Positions 34,100 to 43,011 are shown, counted from the first letter of the stretch. The stretch: 48,709 nt of DNA from Propionibacteriaceae bacterium (GCA_031266665.1 JAISAO010000067.1:1-48709), one strand, 5' to 3'. Numbers and translations: made by a program. The notes: generated by a model from the letters alone, not told the origin.

Positions 34100-35906
34100 C
34101 ATCGCCCGGGCGCCCGCGCCCGTTTCCGGCCCCGCCGGCTCTCGGCCCCCGGCCGCCGGCCCAGCGGCCGGCCGACGGCGGCGCAATGTCGAGCTGGCCC
34201 TGGTGCTGGTCGCCCAGGCCATCGGTTGGGGGGGCTTCGTCCTGACCGGTTTCAACCGTGACAACGCCTGGCCGGTCCACTGGATCCCGGTCACCATCGT
34301 CTGGTTCGGCCTCGGCCTGGCCCTCCACCTGGTCATCCGCTGGCGCGCTCCCCAGGCCGATCCGCTGCTGCTGCCGGCCGCCCTCTGCCTGGTCGGGGTC
34401 GGCCAGGCCGCCCTGTACCGCTACTCGCTCGATTTCGACCCGGCCTTCCCGCCCGACTTCTCCGTCGCCTCCCAACTGGTGGCCGTGTTCTTGGGGGTGG
34501 CCGGCTGTGTCGGCCTGATCGTCTGGGGGTTCGACTTCCGCCGCCTCAAGTCCTACCCCTACCTGCTCTGCCTGGCCGCCCTGGGGCTCATCCTGCTGCC
34601 CCTGATCCCCGGGCTGGGGGTCGAGATCAACGGCTCGCGCATCTGGATCTACCTGGGCCCGTTCTCGCTCCAACCGGCCGAGATCGCCAAGCTGCTCCTG
34701 GCGGCCGGCTTCGCCGCCTACCTGGCCGAGAAACGCGACCTGTTGGCCCAGGCCGGCCGCCGCCTGCTGGGGCTGCGGCTGACCCGGCTGCGCGACATCG
34801 GGCCACTGGTGCTGATGTGGGGGGTGTCGCTGGTCGTCATGATGTGGGAGCGCGACCTCGGCACATCGATGTTGTTCTTCGGCCTGATCGTGTTGATGTT
34901 GTTCGTGGCCACCGGCCAGGCCCGCTGGCTGGTCATCGCCGCCCTGTTGGGGCTGGTCGGCGGCCTGGCGGCCTGGCGGCTGTTCGACCACGTCCAACGC
35001 CGGGTCGACTTCTGGCTGCGGGCCGAGGACTTCCCCCAGGAGGCCACCCAGATCCTGTCCGCCCAGTACGGCCTGGCGGCCGGCGGGCTGATCGGGTCGG
35101 GCTGGGGGGAGGGCCGCCCCGACCTGACGCCGCTCTACTTCAGCGACATGATCGCCCCCTCCCTGGGCGAGGAGATCGGCGTCGCCGGCCTGATGGCGCT
35201 GGTGGTGGTCTACGGCGTCATCGGCTTCCGCGGCCTGAGCCTGGCCCTCAAGGCCGAGGACGGCTTCACCAAGCTGTTCGCCACCGGGCTGAGCTTCGGT
35301 TTCATCCTCCAGGTCTTCGCCATCGTCGGCGGCTCCACCCGGCTGCTGCCCCTGACCGGTCTGACCTGTCCCTTCCTCAGCCAGGGCGGCTCCTCCATGA
35401 TCGCCAACTGGCTGTTGCTGGGCCTGCTGATCGTGATCTCGAACCAGGTCCGCCGGCCGGCCGCCACCCTGCGCCCGGTCGACCTAGCCGATGAGCGCAC
35501 CATGACCATCGACGTCCGCCGGCTGCGCCGCGTTGCCACCGGCCGGGCCGGCGAGTTGCTGGCCTTCGCCGCCGACCAGGTCAAAGAGGACGACCTAGAG
35601 CCCGTGGGGCCGCCGGACGAGCTGACCCGGGCTGTGCCCGGTCCGGGGGCGCCGGACGAGCTGACCCGGGCCGTGCCCGGTCCGGGGGCGCCGGACCAGC
35701 TGACCCGGGCCGTGACGCCGCCGGCCGGGGACGTGTCGCCTCCCGGTGGGGACCAGCCGACCGGGTTTGTGCCGTCCCCCAACGGGGACCAGCCGACCGC
35801 GCCCGAGGTCGGGGACGGTCCGATCCAGGCCGTGACACCCCCACCCCTCAACACCGCACCGTCGACCGACCCCGCCCCGCCCGCCGACCCGGGGGGTGGG
35901 AGGTGA
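34089..35906 (+). CDS. rodA: FtsW/RodA/SpoVE-family peptidoglycan glycosyltransferase
   Basis: 605 residues. Ten or so membrane helices carry the SEDS signatures: NGSRIWIYLGPFSLQPAEIA (with the Pro-Ala-Glu-Ile-Ala block), the WERDLGTSMLFFGLIVLMLF segment with the essential Asp, and near the end PLTGLTCPFLSQGGSSMIAN. It polymerises lipid II into glycan strands with its partner transpeptidase, PbpA, which starts inside its stop codon (GTGA). Because of this cluster position it is the RodA/FtsW paralogue of the pbpA-pknB operon; which of the two names is right cannot be fixed from sequence alone. The cytoplasmic tail of ~120 residues has a 13-residue tandem repeat and is unusual. Confidence 0.9.
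   Translation: MAVDIARAPAPVSGPAGSRPPAAGPAAGRRRRNVELALVLVAQAIGWGGFVLTGFNRDNAWPVHWIPVTIVWFGLGLALHLVIRWRAPQADPLLLPAALCLVGVGQAALYRYSLDFDPAFPPDFSVASQLVAVFLGVAGCVGLIVWGFDFRRLKSYPYLLCLAALGLILLPLIPGLGVEINGSRIWIYLGPFSLQPAEIAKLLLAAGFAAYLAEKRDLLAQAGRRLLGLRLTRLRDIGPLVLMWGVSLVVMMWERDLGTSMLFFGLIVLMLFVATGQARWLVIAALLGLVGGLAAWRLFDHVQRRVDFWLRAEDFPQEATQILSAQYGLAAGGLIGSGWGEGRPDLTPLYFSDMIAPSLGEEIGVAGLMALVVVYGVIGFRGLSLALKAEDGFTKLFATGLSFGFILQVFAIVGGSTRLLPLTGLTCPFLSQGGSSMIANWLLLGLLIVISNQVRRPAATLRPVDLADERTMTIDVRRLRRVATGRAGELLAFAADQVKEDDLEPVGPPDELTRAVPGPGAPDELTRAVPGPGAPDQLTRAVTPPAGDVSPPGGDQPTGFVPSPNGDQPTAPEVGDGPIQAVTPPPLNTAPSTDPAPPADPGGGR
35613..35715. repeat. 39-bp tandem repeats (about 2.6 copies) in the SEDS protein tail
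   Basis: Units begin at 35613, 35652 and 35691 and encode PDELTRAVPGPGA-like 13-mers. The first two copies are almost identical, which suggests recent duplication. Each has Thr near Arg. Confidence 0.88.
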
Positions 35907-37378
35907 ATCGGCGCGTCCGGTTGGTCTCCTGGGTGGCCGGGCTGATGATCTTCGCCCTGCTCGGCAACCTGACCTATTTCGCGGCCGCCCGCGAGCCGAC
36001 CCTCCAGGCCGAGCCGGCCAACACCCGCACCGTCTACCAGGAGTTCGACCGCCAGCGCGGCCAGATCCTGGCCGGCACGACCGTCATCGCCGACACCGTG
36101 CCGTCGGCCGTCGGCGACGAGCGGTTCGAGCGCCAGCGGGTCTACCCGGAGGGCTCCCTCTACGCCCACATCACCGGCTTCTACTCCTTCGTCTACGGCA
36201 CCCGGGGGGTGGAGAACTCCTACGACTCCTACCTGGCCGGGAGCGACGACGCCCAGTGGATGCAGACCCTGCGCGACCTCTGGGAGGGCCGCGTCCCGGC
36301 CGGGGCCAATGTCCAAACCACCATCGACCCGGTGCTGCAACAGGTCGCCGCCCAACAACTGGGCTCGAGCAAGGGGGCGGCCGTGGTCTTGGATCCGGCC
36401 ACCGGGGCGATCAAGGCCCTGGTCTCGACGCCCAGCTACGACCCCAACCGGCTGGCCGGCCACGACTTCGAGGCCATGGCGGCCGAGTGGGCCGCCCTGA
36501 CGGCGGACCCCGACAAGTCGATGCTGAACCGGGCCGCCCGCGAGGTCTACCCGCCCGGCTCGACCGCCAAACTGATCACCGCCGCCGCCGCCCTGGCCGC
36601 CGGCTACACCCCGGAGACCATGATCGACACCCCCAGCTCGATCCAGCTGCCCAACTCCAACAACTGGCTGCCCAACGCCTCGGCCTGCGGCAACGGCCAA
36701 CAGTCCTTCTCCTTCGCCCTGGCCATGAGCTGCAACACCTCCTTCGCCAACATCGGCCGCGACCTGGGGGCTGAGAAGCTGCGCCAGCAGGCCGAGCTGT
36801 TCGGCTTCAACAGCACCCACCTGGACGACCTGGGCGACGCCGCCAGCCGCTACCTGACCAGCTTGAACGACCAGGGCGAGCTGGTGGTGGAGTACCCCGA
36901 CGACGCCCAGGTGATGATGGCGGCCATGGGCCAGTGGGATGTCGCCGCCAGCCCCCTGCAGATGGCCATGGTGGTGGCCGCCATCGTCAACGACGGCGTC
37001 CGCCAGGAGCCCTACGTGGTCTCCCAAGTGACCGCCGCCTCAGACCAACAGTTGCTCTACCAGCACGTCGCCCAGCCCACCCAGGCGATGACCGTCGAGC
37101 ACGCCCAGACCCTGCGCCAGATGATGACCGGCGTGGTCCAGTGGGGCACCGGCACGGCCGCCGCCCTGCCCGGCGTGGTGATGGGCGGCAAGACCGGCAC
37201 GGCCGAGTGGCAGGCCGGCCAGGCGCCCTACTCCTGGTACGTTGCCTACGCCCTCGACCCGGCGGTGGTGGTGGCCGTCTTCATCGAGTCGGCCGACGTG
37301 GCCGCCACCGACATGGCCTCCGGCGCCCTGGTCGGACCGATGGTGCGTCAGATTATCGCCGCCACCAGGCCGGGATAA
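35903..37378 (+). CDS. pbpA: PbpA, class B penicillin-binding protein (D,D-transpeptidase)
   Basis: 491 residues. After a membrane anchor (LVSWVAGLMIFALLGNLTYF) and a dimerisation region (RVYPEGSLYAHITGFYSFVY), the transpeptidase domain holds the three active-site motifs: STAK in VYPPGSTAKLITAAAALA (nucleophile Ser), SCN in FALAMSCNTSFANIG and KTG in VVMGGKTGTAEWQ. It cross-links peptidoglycan peptides outside the membrane and is the partner of the SEDS protein. GTG start overlaps the preceding stop (GTGA), implying translational coupling and matched amounts. Full usual length for the family. Confidence 0.95.
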   Translation: MNRRVRLVSWVAGLMIFALLGNLTYFAAAREPTLQAEPANTRTVYQEFDRQRGQILAGTTVIADTVPSAVGDERFERQRVYPEGSLYAHITGFYSFVYGTRGVENSYDSYLAGSDDAQWMQTLRDLWEGRVPAGANVQTTIDPVLQQVAAQQLGSSKGAAVVLDPATGAIKALVSTPSYDPNRLAGHDFEAMAAEWAALTADPDKSMLNRAAREVYPPGSTAKLITAAAALAAGYTPETMIDTPSSIQLPNSNNWLPNASACGNGQQSFSFALAMSCNTSFANIGRDLGAEKLRQQAELFGFNSTHLDDLGDAASRYLTSLNDQGELVVEYPDDAQVMMAAMGQWDVAASPLQMAMVVAAIVNDGVRQEPYVVSQVTAASDQQLLYQHVAQPTQAMTVEHAQTLRQMMTGVVQWGTGTAAALPGVVMGGKTGTAEWQAGQAPYSWYVAYALDPAVVVAVFIESADVAATDMASGALVGPMVRQIIAATRPG

Positions 37379-37561
37379 GGCCGTGTCGAGCATTAGTCCG
37401 CCCCGTCGCCCGGGCGTGGGGCCCGTTCTTAAGGCTGTTCTCAGGGTTTACGGTAAGAATGTGCTCATGCCGGCGCCGCTGTGGGGGATGACCCCAGGCG
37501 GGGCGGGGATCAGGCCGAATCGAGGTGGAGGCGCCCGGCGCCTGCCCGTGAAAGGACGGGG

Positions 37562-39388
37562 ATGACCGAGAACCTGCTGGGTGATCGCTATATAGTCGGT
37601 CCCCTGCTGGGCCGTGGCGGCATGGCCGAGGTCCGACGGGGCCGCGACATCCGTTTAGAGCGCGATGTCGCCATCAAGCGGCTGCGTCCCGACTTGGCCG
37701 GCGACGCCATCTTCCAGGCCCGCTTCCGGCGCGAGGCCCAGGCCGCCGCCGGGCTCAACCACCCCAACATCGTCAGCGTCTACGACACCGGCGAGCAATT
37801 CGACTCCAGCGTCGGCTTCGACATCCCCTACATCGTGATGGAGCTGGTGATCGGCCACACCCTGCGCGACGTTTTGCGCGACGGCCGCAAGATCCAGCCC
37901 GAGCGGGCGCTCGAGCTGACCACCTCGGTGCTCAACGCCATCGACTACTCCCACCGCCACGGCATCATCCACCGCGACATCAAACCGGCCAACGTCATGG
38001 TGACCACCAACGGCCAGGTCAAGGTGATGGACTTCGGCATCGCCCGGGCGGTCTCCGACACGGCCGCCTCGATGACCCAGACGGCCGCCGTCATCGGCAC
38101 CCCGCAGTACCTCTCGCCGGAACAGATCCGGGGCGAGACGGTCGACCGCAGGGCCGATGTCTACGCCACCGGCTGCCTGCTGTACGAGTTGCTGGCCGGG
38201 AGGCCGCCCTTCCAGGGCGACGAGCCCGTCTCCTTGGCCTACCAGCACGTCCGGGAGCGGCCTATCCCGCCCAGCCAGGTCGACCCCGTGGTCACCCCGG
38301 AGATGGACGCCATCGTCTTGAAGGCGCTGCAGAAGGACCCGGCCGACCGCTACCAGACCGCCAAGGAGATGGCCGACGACATCGCCCGACTGCTGGCCGG
38401 CCAACAGGTCACCGCCCTCATCCCGCTGCCGGCGGTGGTCCCGGGGGAGGCCGCCGGGGCCGGCGACCCGACTCGGCTGCTGACCTCGTCCAGCGTCCCC
38501 CAGCCGGTCATCGGCTCGCGCGGCCTGCCGCCGGACGACGCGGACGAGGCCGAGGAGACACGCTCGCACAAGGGTCTGATCGCCTTGATCGTCTCGCTGT
38601 CGGTGGTGTTGGTGGCCCTGGCCGTCGGCTTGTTGGTGTATATCAACCGGCCGGTGGACCCGCCGGCCGAGACCACGGTCGAGGTGCCCTACGTCCAGGG
38701 CATGACCCAGGAGAACGCCGAGCAGACTATCGCCGCGGTCCAATTGAACGGCGAGCCCGCCCTCAAGGTTGAGGTCGAGCACGAGAACGGGCCGAACGAC
38801 GACAGCGTGGGCAAGGTCATCCGCCAGAGCCCACGGGCCAAGGAAAAGGTCGAGAAGGACACGACTATTACCATCGTGGTCAACGACGGCCCCAAGAAGG
38901 TCATCCTGCCGACCGGTTTGATCGGCCTGGACAAGGCCGAGGCCGAGCAAGCTCTGAAAGACGCCGGCCTGACCAAGTACCGTATCGACCCGGCCCCGCT
39001 GGACAAGTACGGCTATCAGCAGTCCTACGTCAAAGACCACATCGTCGACTGCCAGCCTGCCCCCGGCCAGCAGGTCACGGTCGACACGGTGATCCAGCTC
39101 TACTACGACTCGGGCGACGGCCTCCTGCCCAATGTGGCCTCCTACGACCGGACCAGGGCCGTCCAAGACCTCACCCGGGCCGGCTTCGCCAACGTCCGCA
39201 CCGAGGAGCAGGAGTCCAACGCCGCCGCCGGCACAGTCATCAGCATGGACCCCGCCCCCAACTCCCAACTGCCGCGTGACACCCAGGTGACGCTGTGGAT
39301 CGCGGTCCCGCCGACGGTCCCGACGGACTCCCCCCCGGAGACGTCGCCATCCGATTCCGCGTCACCGACAAACGGTGCCACGCCCTGA
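37562..39388 (+). CDS. pknB: PknB, PASTA-domain Ser/Thr protein kinase
   Basis: 608 residues, ATG with AAAGGACGGGG upstream. The kinase domain (about 1-275) has the Gly loop GRGGMAEV, Lys in VAIKRLRP, catalytic HRDIKPANVM near residue 137, DFG in VMDFGIARAV and the activation loop SMTQTAAVIGTPQYLSPEQI with phosphorylatable Thr. A juxtamembrane stretch and helix (LIALIVSLSVVLVALAVGLL, near 340-360) lead to three PASTA repeats outside (starting about VEVPYVQGMTQENAEQTI, ILPTGLIGLDKAEAEQAL and LLPNVASYDRTRAVQDLT), which sense muropeptides or lipid II. The tail is Ser/Pro-rich. There is a 183-nt gap after pbpA holding TAAGAAT near 37454, so pknB may have its own promoter. Confidence 0.95.
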   Translation: MTENLLGDRYIVGPLLGRGGMAEVRRGRDIRLERDVAIKRLRPDLAGDAIFQARFRREAQAAAGLNHPNIVSVYDTGEQFDSSVGFDIPYIVMELVIGHTLRDVLRDGRKIQPERALELTTSVLNAIDYSHRHGIIHRDIKPANVMVTTNGQVKVMDFGIARAVSDTAASMTQTAAVIGTPQYLSPEQIRGETVDRRADVYATGCLLYELLAGRPPFQGDEPVSLAYQHVRERPIPPSQVDPVVTPEMDAIVLKALQKDPADRYQTAKEMADDIARLLAGQQVTALIPLPAVVPGEAAGAGDPTRLLTSSSVPQPVIGSRGLPPDDADEAEETRSHKGLIALIVSLSVVLVALAVGLLVYINRPVDPPAETTVEVPYVQGMTQENAEQTIAAVQLNGEPALKVEVEHENGPNDDSVGKVIRQSPRAKEKVEKDTTITIVVNDGPKKVILPTGLIGLDKAEAEQALKDAGLTKYRIDPAPLDKYGYQQSYVKDHIVDCQPAPGQQVTVDTVIQLYYDSGDGLLPNVASYDRTRAVQDLTRAGFANVRTEEQESNAAAGTVISMDPAPNSQLPRDTQVTLWIAVPPTVPTDSPPETSPSDSASPTNGATP

Positions 39389-39572
39389 GCCCAGATCCGC
39401 CGCTGATCGGCCGGATGGGCGGCGGGGCGTGGGGGCGGCTACGGTCGGGGCGCCGCGGCGGGGCGTGGGGGCGGCTCCGGGGCCGTCCCGGGGCCAATCC
39501 GCCCTGATCGACGGCGCGGAGTCCCGGACGGGCCGTCTGGCCTAAGCTAGTCCAGTCCGAAAGGTGGTTGCC

Positions 39573-39860
39573 ATGCCCGAGTCCAAGAGCCGCGCCGCGG
39601 CCGACGACAAGCGCAAACTCAAGCGACACGAGCAGGTCCAGTCGGTCCAGCGCGAGAAAGCCCTCAAGGGGGCGCCCAACGAGCGCCGCTGGGTGCCGCC
39701 GCTGTTCATCGCCTGCGCCCTGCTGGGCGTCGTCTGGATCATCGTCTTCAGCGTCGCCGGCGGCTCGATCGCCTTCCTGAACTCACTGGGCAACTGGAAC
39801 ATGCTCATCGGCATGGGCCTGATCGCCTTGTCCTTCCTCTTGATGACCCTGTGGAAGTGA
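39573..39860 (+). CDS. crgA: CrgA, cell division protein
   Basis: 95 residues; ATG with GAAAGGTGG about 4 nt upstream. The N-terminal half is basic and helical (DDKRKLKRHEQVQSVQREKA). It is followed by the CrgA pattern of two close membrane helices: WVPPLFIACALLGVVWIIVF, then SVAGG and LGNWNMLIGMGLIALSFLLM, ending TLWK. CrgA sits at the septum, binds FtsZ/FtsI-type partners and helps regulate polar growth and division in actinobacteria. Position next to the pknB cluster is typical. Confidence 0.92.
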   Translation: MPESKSRAAADDKRKLKRHEQVQSVQREKALKGAPNERRWVPPLFIACALLGVVWIIVFSVAGGSIAFLNSLGNWNMLIGMGLIALSFLLMTLWK

Positions 39861-39907
39861 GCCGTCGACCCGGCCCGGCCAGTCGCCCGGCCCCCACGGA
39901 CTGACCG

Positions 39908-39933
39908 CGATCCCGGATCGCGCCCGGGACGAC
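39908..39933. repeat. REP-like intergenic palindrome (copy 3)
   Basis: TCCCGG and CCGGGA form the arms around ATCGCGC, followed by CGACG. It shares its arrangement with the copies at 5901, 7751 and 42143 but has diverged most. Confidence 0.4.
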
Positions 39934-40075
39934 GCCGGCCGACGTCGGCGCGGTTGGAGCCGGCCACGACATCCCTGCCCCGGGCTCGCCCCCCGGCCCG
40001 TCTCTACCCCACGGACCGCCCGCCCCGAAAGACCGGACGAGACTCCCCGCCGCCTGGTTGACGAGGCCCCGTTGA

Positions 40076-40238
40076 CTAGATGGTTAATTCCAAGGGCTGG
40101 GCGATGGATTCGCGCTCAGACGGCGGGCCGGCCAGGAAGAGGAGAGAGGCGATGTGTGGCATCGCCGACCGACGATAACGCCGCCGGCGCGTCGTCTGGG
40201 CGTGAGGACGAGCCCATGGCTTGGAATTAACCATCTAG
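40076..40238 (+). mobile_element. 163-bp miniature inverted-repeat element (copy D)
   Basis: Perfect 19-bp terminal repeats CTAGATGGTTAATTCCAAG, two direct CTGGGCG copies 99 bp apart (40097 and 40196) and the central hairpin GGCGATG (40148-40154)/CATCGCC (40160-40166). The right end stops 12 bp before the -35 box of the downstream candidate promoter. Confidence 0.87.
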
Positions 40239-40250
40239 ATCCCACCCACA

Positions 40251-40281
40251 TTGACGTTAGCGGGGGGGGGGGGGGTAACTT
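40251..40281 (+). promoter_or_regulatory. Candidate slippage-prone promoter with G14 spacer tract
   Basis: -35 TTGACG (40251-40256) and -10-like TAACTT (40276-40281) are separated by 19 bp, of which 14 are an unbroken G run (40262-40275). Loss of two G would give the optimal 17-bp spacing. The -10 box matches the strongly conserved T, A and final T positions only. It lies 72 bp upstream of the ABC exporter start. Confidence 0.5.
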
Positions 40282-40352
40282 TGGGCCATCTTGACGGACC
40301 GACCGTGAACTGAGGCCCGAGCCATCCGTCGCCCAAGCCGCAGGAGGCCGCC

Positions 40353-41309
40353 ATGCCCGTCACCCCCACCCAGTCGCGATCCCAGACCACGGCCGCCCCG
40401 CCTGGCGCCCTAGACCCCATCGTCTTGCGGGGTGTCCACAAACACTTCGCCGCCGTGCGGGCGGTCGACGGCGTCGACCTGACCGTGCGCGACGGCCAGG
40501 TGGTGGCCTTCCTGGGTCCCAACGGCGCCGGTAAGACCACCACCTTGGACATGGTCCTGGCCTTGTCCGACCCGACGGCGGGCACGGTCCAAGTCTTCGG
40601 CCAGGCGCCGCGACGGGCGGTCGACGCCGGTCTGGTGGCCGCCGTCACCCAGTCCGGCGGGCTGATCCCCAACGTCAGCGTCTGGCGGCATATCCGCCTG
40701 ATGGCCGACTTGTTTGGCTATCCGGTGGAGCGGGCGCGAGAGGTCATGGCCCAGACCAAGTTGGAGCCGCTGGCCAAACGCCAGACCAAGTTGTGCTCGG
40801 GCGGCGAGCGCCAACGGGTCAAGTTCGCCATGGCCCTGGTGACGCGCCCCCGCCTGCTGATCTTGGACGAGCCCACCACGGGCATGGACGTCAACGCCCG
40901 GCGCGACTTCTGGGCCGGGGTGCATGAGGCCGCCGACCAGGGCACGACGGTCCTCTTCGCCACCCACTACCTGGAGGAGGCGGACGAGTACGCCGACCGG
41001 GTGGTCATCTTGGTGGGCGGCCAGATCGTGGCCGACGGCTCCATCGGCGAGATCCGCAACCTGGTGTCGGGGCGGACCGTGACTTGTGAGTTCTCCAATC
41101 CGGACCAGGCCTCCACCGCCGCCGCCCTGGTCCAAGACCTGGTGGACTCGTCCCGCCTCCAAGGCTCGCAGCTGATCGTCCGCAGCCGTGACTCCGACGC
41201 CGTCTTGGAACGGCTGATCGTCCGACGAGCCGGGGCCCGCGACATCCTGGTCGCGGGCCAGAGCGTCGAAGACGTCTTCGTCGCCCTGACCGAGGGAGGC
41301 CAACGATGA
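40353..41309 (+). CDS. ABC exporter ATP-binding protein (DrrA-like)
   Basis: 318 residues; ATG with AGGAGG 5-6 nt upstream. Walker A FLGPNGAGKTTTLDMVLALS near residue 55, Q-loop AAVTQSGGLIPNVSVWRHIR, signature LCSGGERQRVKFAMAL (a variant of LSGGQ), Walker B LLILDEPTTGMD and the H-loop FATHYLEEADEYADR are present. The C-terminal ~80 residues (VSGRTVTCEFSNPDQASTAA) fit the DrrA-type regulatory tail. It energises the permease encoded just downstream (ATGA overlap). Substrate unknown; relatives export drugs, lipids or antibiotics. Expression may depend on the G14 promoter. Confidence 0.92.
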   Translation: MPVTPTQSRSQTTAAPPGALDPIVLRGVHKHFAAVRAVDGVDLTVRDGQVVAFLGPNGAGKTTTLDMVLALSDPTAGTVQVFGQAPRRAVDAGLVAAVTQSGGLIPNVSVWRHIRLMADLFGYPVERAREVMAQTKLEPLAKRQTKLCSGGERQRVKFAMALVTRPRLLILDEPTTGMDVNARRDFWAGVHEAADQGTTVLFATHYLEEADEYADRVVILVGGQIVADGSIGEIRNLVSGRTVTCEFSNPDQASTAAALVQDLVDSSRLQGSQLIVRSRDSDAVLERLIVRRAGARDILVAGQSVEDVFVALTEGGQR

Positions 41310-42097
41310 CCGCGCCGATAGTGGCCGCGTCTGGCACGGCGGCGACAGGCCGGCCGCGACGCCCGGGCTGGTACTTCCTCCGGCTGGAGGTCATCCGCGT
41401 CCTGACCAACGTCTCCACCCTGGTCTTCTGCTGCGCCATGCCCCTGGGCTTCTACCTCTTGTTCGGCGCGGCCTACGGCAAGGACCAGGCCGGCGTCGGC
41501 AACATGAACGCCGTCGTCTTGGCCATGATGGGCATCTACGGCGCCGTCATGACCGCCACGGCGCCGGCCTACACCCTGCCCACGGAGCGAGTCAGCGGCT
41601 GGAACCGCCAACTCCGGCTCACCCCGCTGCGGCCGCTGGTCTACGTCGGCGGCAAGGTGGCGGCGGCCGTGCTGTCGTCCCTGGCCTGCCTGATCGTCCT
41701 CTACGGCGTCGGGCTGGCCCTGCGCCAGGCCGAGATGCCGGCCTCCGTCTGGTTCGGCACCCTGGGGATCGCCTGGCTCGGGTCGCTGGGCTTCGCCGCC
41801 ATGGGCCTGTTCATCGGCCTGGTGATGCGCAAGGGCGAGCCGGCGGCGGTCATCGTGCCGATCACGCTGGTCTGCTCGTTCCTGTCGGACGCCTTCCAAC
41901 TGCCGGTGTCGGGGCGGATCTGGGACATCATCCAGAACATCGTGCCGATGGGCGGCCTGGTCCGCTGGTCCCAATCCCTGTTCGGCCCCGATATCGCCAC
42001 CACCGACTGGAAGGTCTGGGTCAACGTCGTCGGCTGGACTCTGATCTTCACCTTCTTGGCGGCCCTGGCCTTCAGCCGCGACAGCAAGCGGGGGTGA
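41306..42097 (+). CDS. ABC-2 type exporter permease
   Basis: 263 residues. Six hydrophobic segments are visible, beginning with STLVFCCAMPLGFYLLFGAA and including VVLAMMGIYGAVMTATAPAY, KVAAAVLSSLACLIVLYGVG and LGIAWLGSLGFAAMGLFIGL, and ending VVGWTLIFTFLAALAFSRDS. The RVSGWNRQLRLTPLRP segment is the cytoplasmic coupling loop typical of this family. It forms the membrane channel of the exporter together with a dimer of the ATPase. Start overlaps the ATPase stop by 4 nt. Confidence 0.92.
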   Translation: MTAPIVAASGTAATGRPRRPGWYFLRLEVIRVLTNVSTLVFCCAMPLGFYLLFGAAYGKDQAGVGNMNAVVLAMMGIYGAVMTATAPAYTLPTERVSGWNRQLRLTPLRPLVYVGGKVAAAVLSSLACLIVLYGVGLALRQAEMPASVWFGTLGIAWLGSLGFAAMGLFIGLVMRKGEPAAVIVPITLVCSFLSDAFQLPVSGRIWDIIQNIVPMGGLVRWSQSLFGPDIATTDWKVWVNVVGWTLIFTFLAALAFSRDSKRG

Positions 42098-42142
42098 GGC
42101 TTCCCACGACGGTGTTGAGACGACCGCGAGGGCGTCAGCTCG

Positions 42143-42154
42143 CGTCATCCCGGA
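42143..42154. repeat. REP-like core (copy 4, reverse)
   Basis: CGTCATCCCGGA is the exact complement of the core TCCGGGATGACG seen at 5920-5931. It lies in the gap between the permease gene and tetR and is followed by ATCAGGGCTGA, which matches the end of the 161-bp palindrome at 43011-43171. Confidence 0.4.
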
Positions 42155-42343
42155 CTGTATCAGGGCTGAAAATCTGGGCCAGCCACGGATAAGCCTTGGT
42201 GAGCCGGTCGCGTTCGTCCCCGGGCGGCCACCTGGGGACGAACAGCTGTGGACGGCCGTCGGACGGCCGGATCGCGGCCCCGGAGCGCCGACGCGCCGGC
42301 CACCGGGGCGGCGGACAGTCGCGCCCGGGCCGTCCCCCGGGTA

Positions 42344-42358
42344 GACTGACCGTTAGTC
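42344..42358 (+). promoter_or_regulatory. TetR operator (autoregulatory)
   Basis: GACTGACCGTTAGTC differs by one base from the perfect palindrome GACTGACCGTCAGTC found before the citrate transporter. It overlaps TAGACT (42342-42347), a likely -10 box, and lies 35 bp before the tetR ATG. Confidence 0.7.
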
Positions 42359-42393
42359 AGTGACGACCGGAGCGACGAGGAGGCGGTGGGTCG

Positions 42394-43011
42394 ATGGCGC
42401 GCAAGGTCAAACCGCCGGAGCAGCGCAAGCTTGAGATCGTCGGCTCGGCCAAGCGTCTGTTCGGACTGCGGGGCTACGCCAAGACCACTATCACCGAGAT
42501 CATCGAGGACGCCGAGATCTCCAAGGGTCTGTTCTACTACTATTTCGGATCGAAAGAGGAGATCTTAGACGAGATCGTCAACCAGTTGGTCGAGGAGGAC
42601 GTGGCCGCCCTCAAAGTCTGCGCCGCCCGGCCGGCCCCCGCCCCGGACCGTCTGGTCGACATGGTGCGCCAGCACCGCGCCTTGTTCGTGCGCTCCGAGG
42701 GCCACATCAAATCCCAGCTGCGGGCCATCAACAACCCCGAGATCGGCATCCGCGCCATCCGCCTGGCCGTCGTCAGCCTGACCCCTCTGCTGGCGGACGT
42801 CGTCCGGGAGGGCCTGGCCGACGGCTGCTTCCAGGTGGACGATCCCGACGGGGCGGTCGAGCTGCTGCTGTTCGCCGCCACCTTCGAGGCCGCCTTCGGG
42901 CCGGCCCATCACGCCTCGAAGCGGGACCGGGCGCTGCTGATGATGATGGAGCGGACCCTGGGCGCCCCCCCCGGCGCCATGCTCTCCGTCGCCGCCCGGA
43001 CGACGGGCTGA
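42394..43011 (+). CDS. TetR-family transcriptional regulator of the citrate operon (predicted)
   Basis: 205 residues. The N-terminal HTH is standard: RKLEIVGSAKRLFGLRGYAK, TTITEIIEDAEISKGLFYYY and FGSKEEILDEIVNQL. The ligand domain (from about residue 65) is unlike named subfamilies. Operators in front of its own gene and of the citrate transporter indicate that it represses both, and the inducer could be citrate or a related metabolite. This is inferred from the shared palindromes, not from homology. It is on the same strand as the ABC exporter, but no operator copy is seen there. Confidence 0.9.
   Translation: MARKVKPPEQRKLEIVGSAKRLFGLRGYAKTTITEIIEDAEISKGLFYYYFGSKEEILDEIVNQLVEEDVAALKVCAARPAPAPDRLVDMVRQHRALFVRSEGHIKSQLRAINNPEIGIRAIRLAVVSLTPLLADVVREGLADGCFQVDDPDGAVELLLFAATFEAAFGPAHHASKRDRALLMMMERTLGAPPGAMLSVAARTTG

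Noticed and set aside
32654-34336. Minus-strand frame of 560 codons opposite pstP
   Set aside because: Gly/Arg-rich shadow of the Pro/Thr-rich linker of pstP.
40262-40275. G14 run as simple assembly error
   Set aside because: It cannot be excluded, but the flanking promoter-like boxes and intergenic position make it worth reporting; left as a caveat rather than dismissed.
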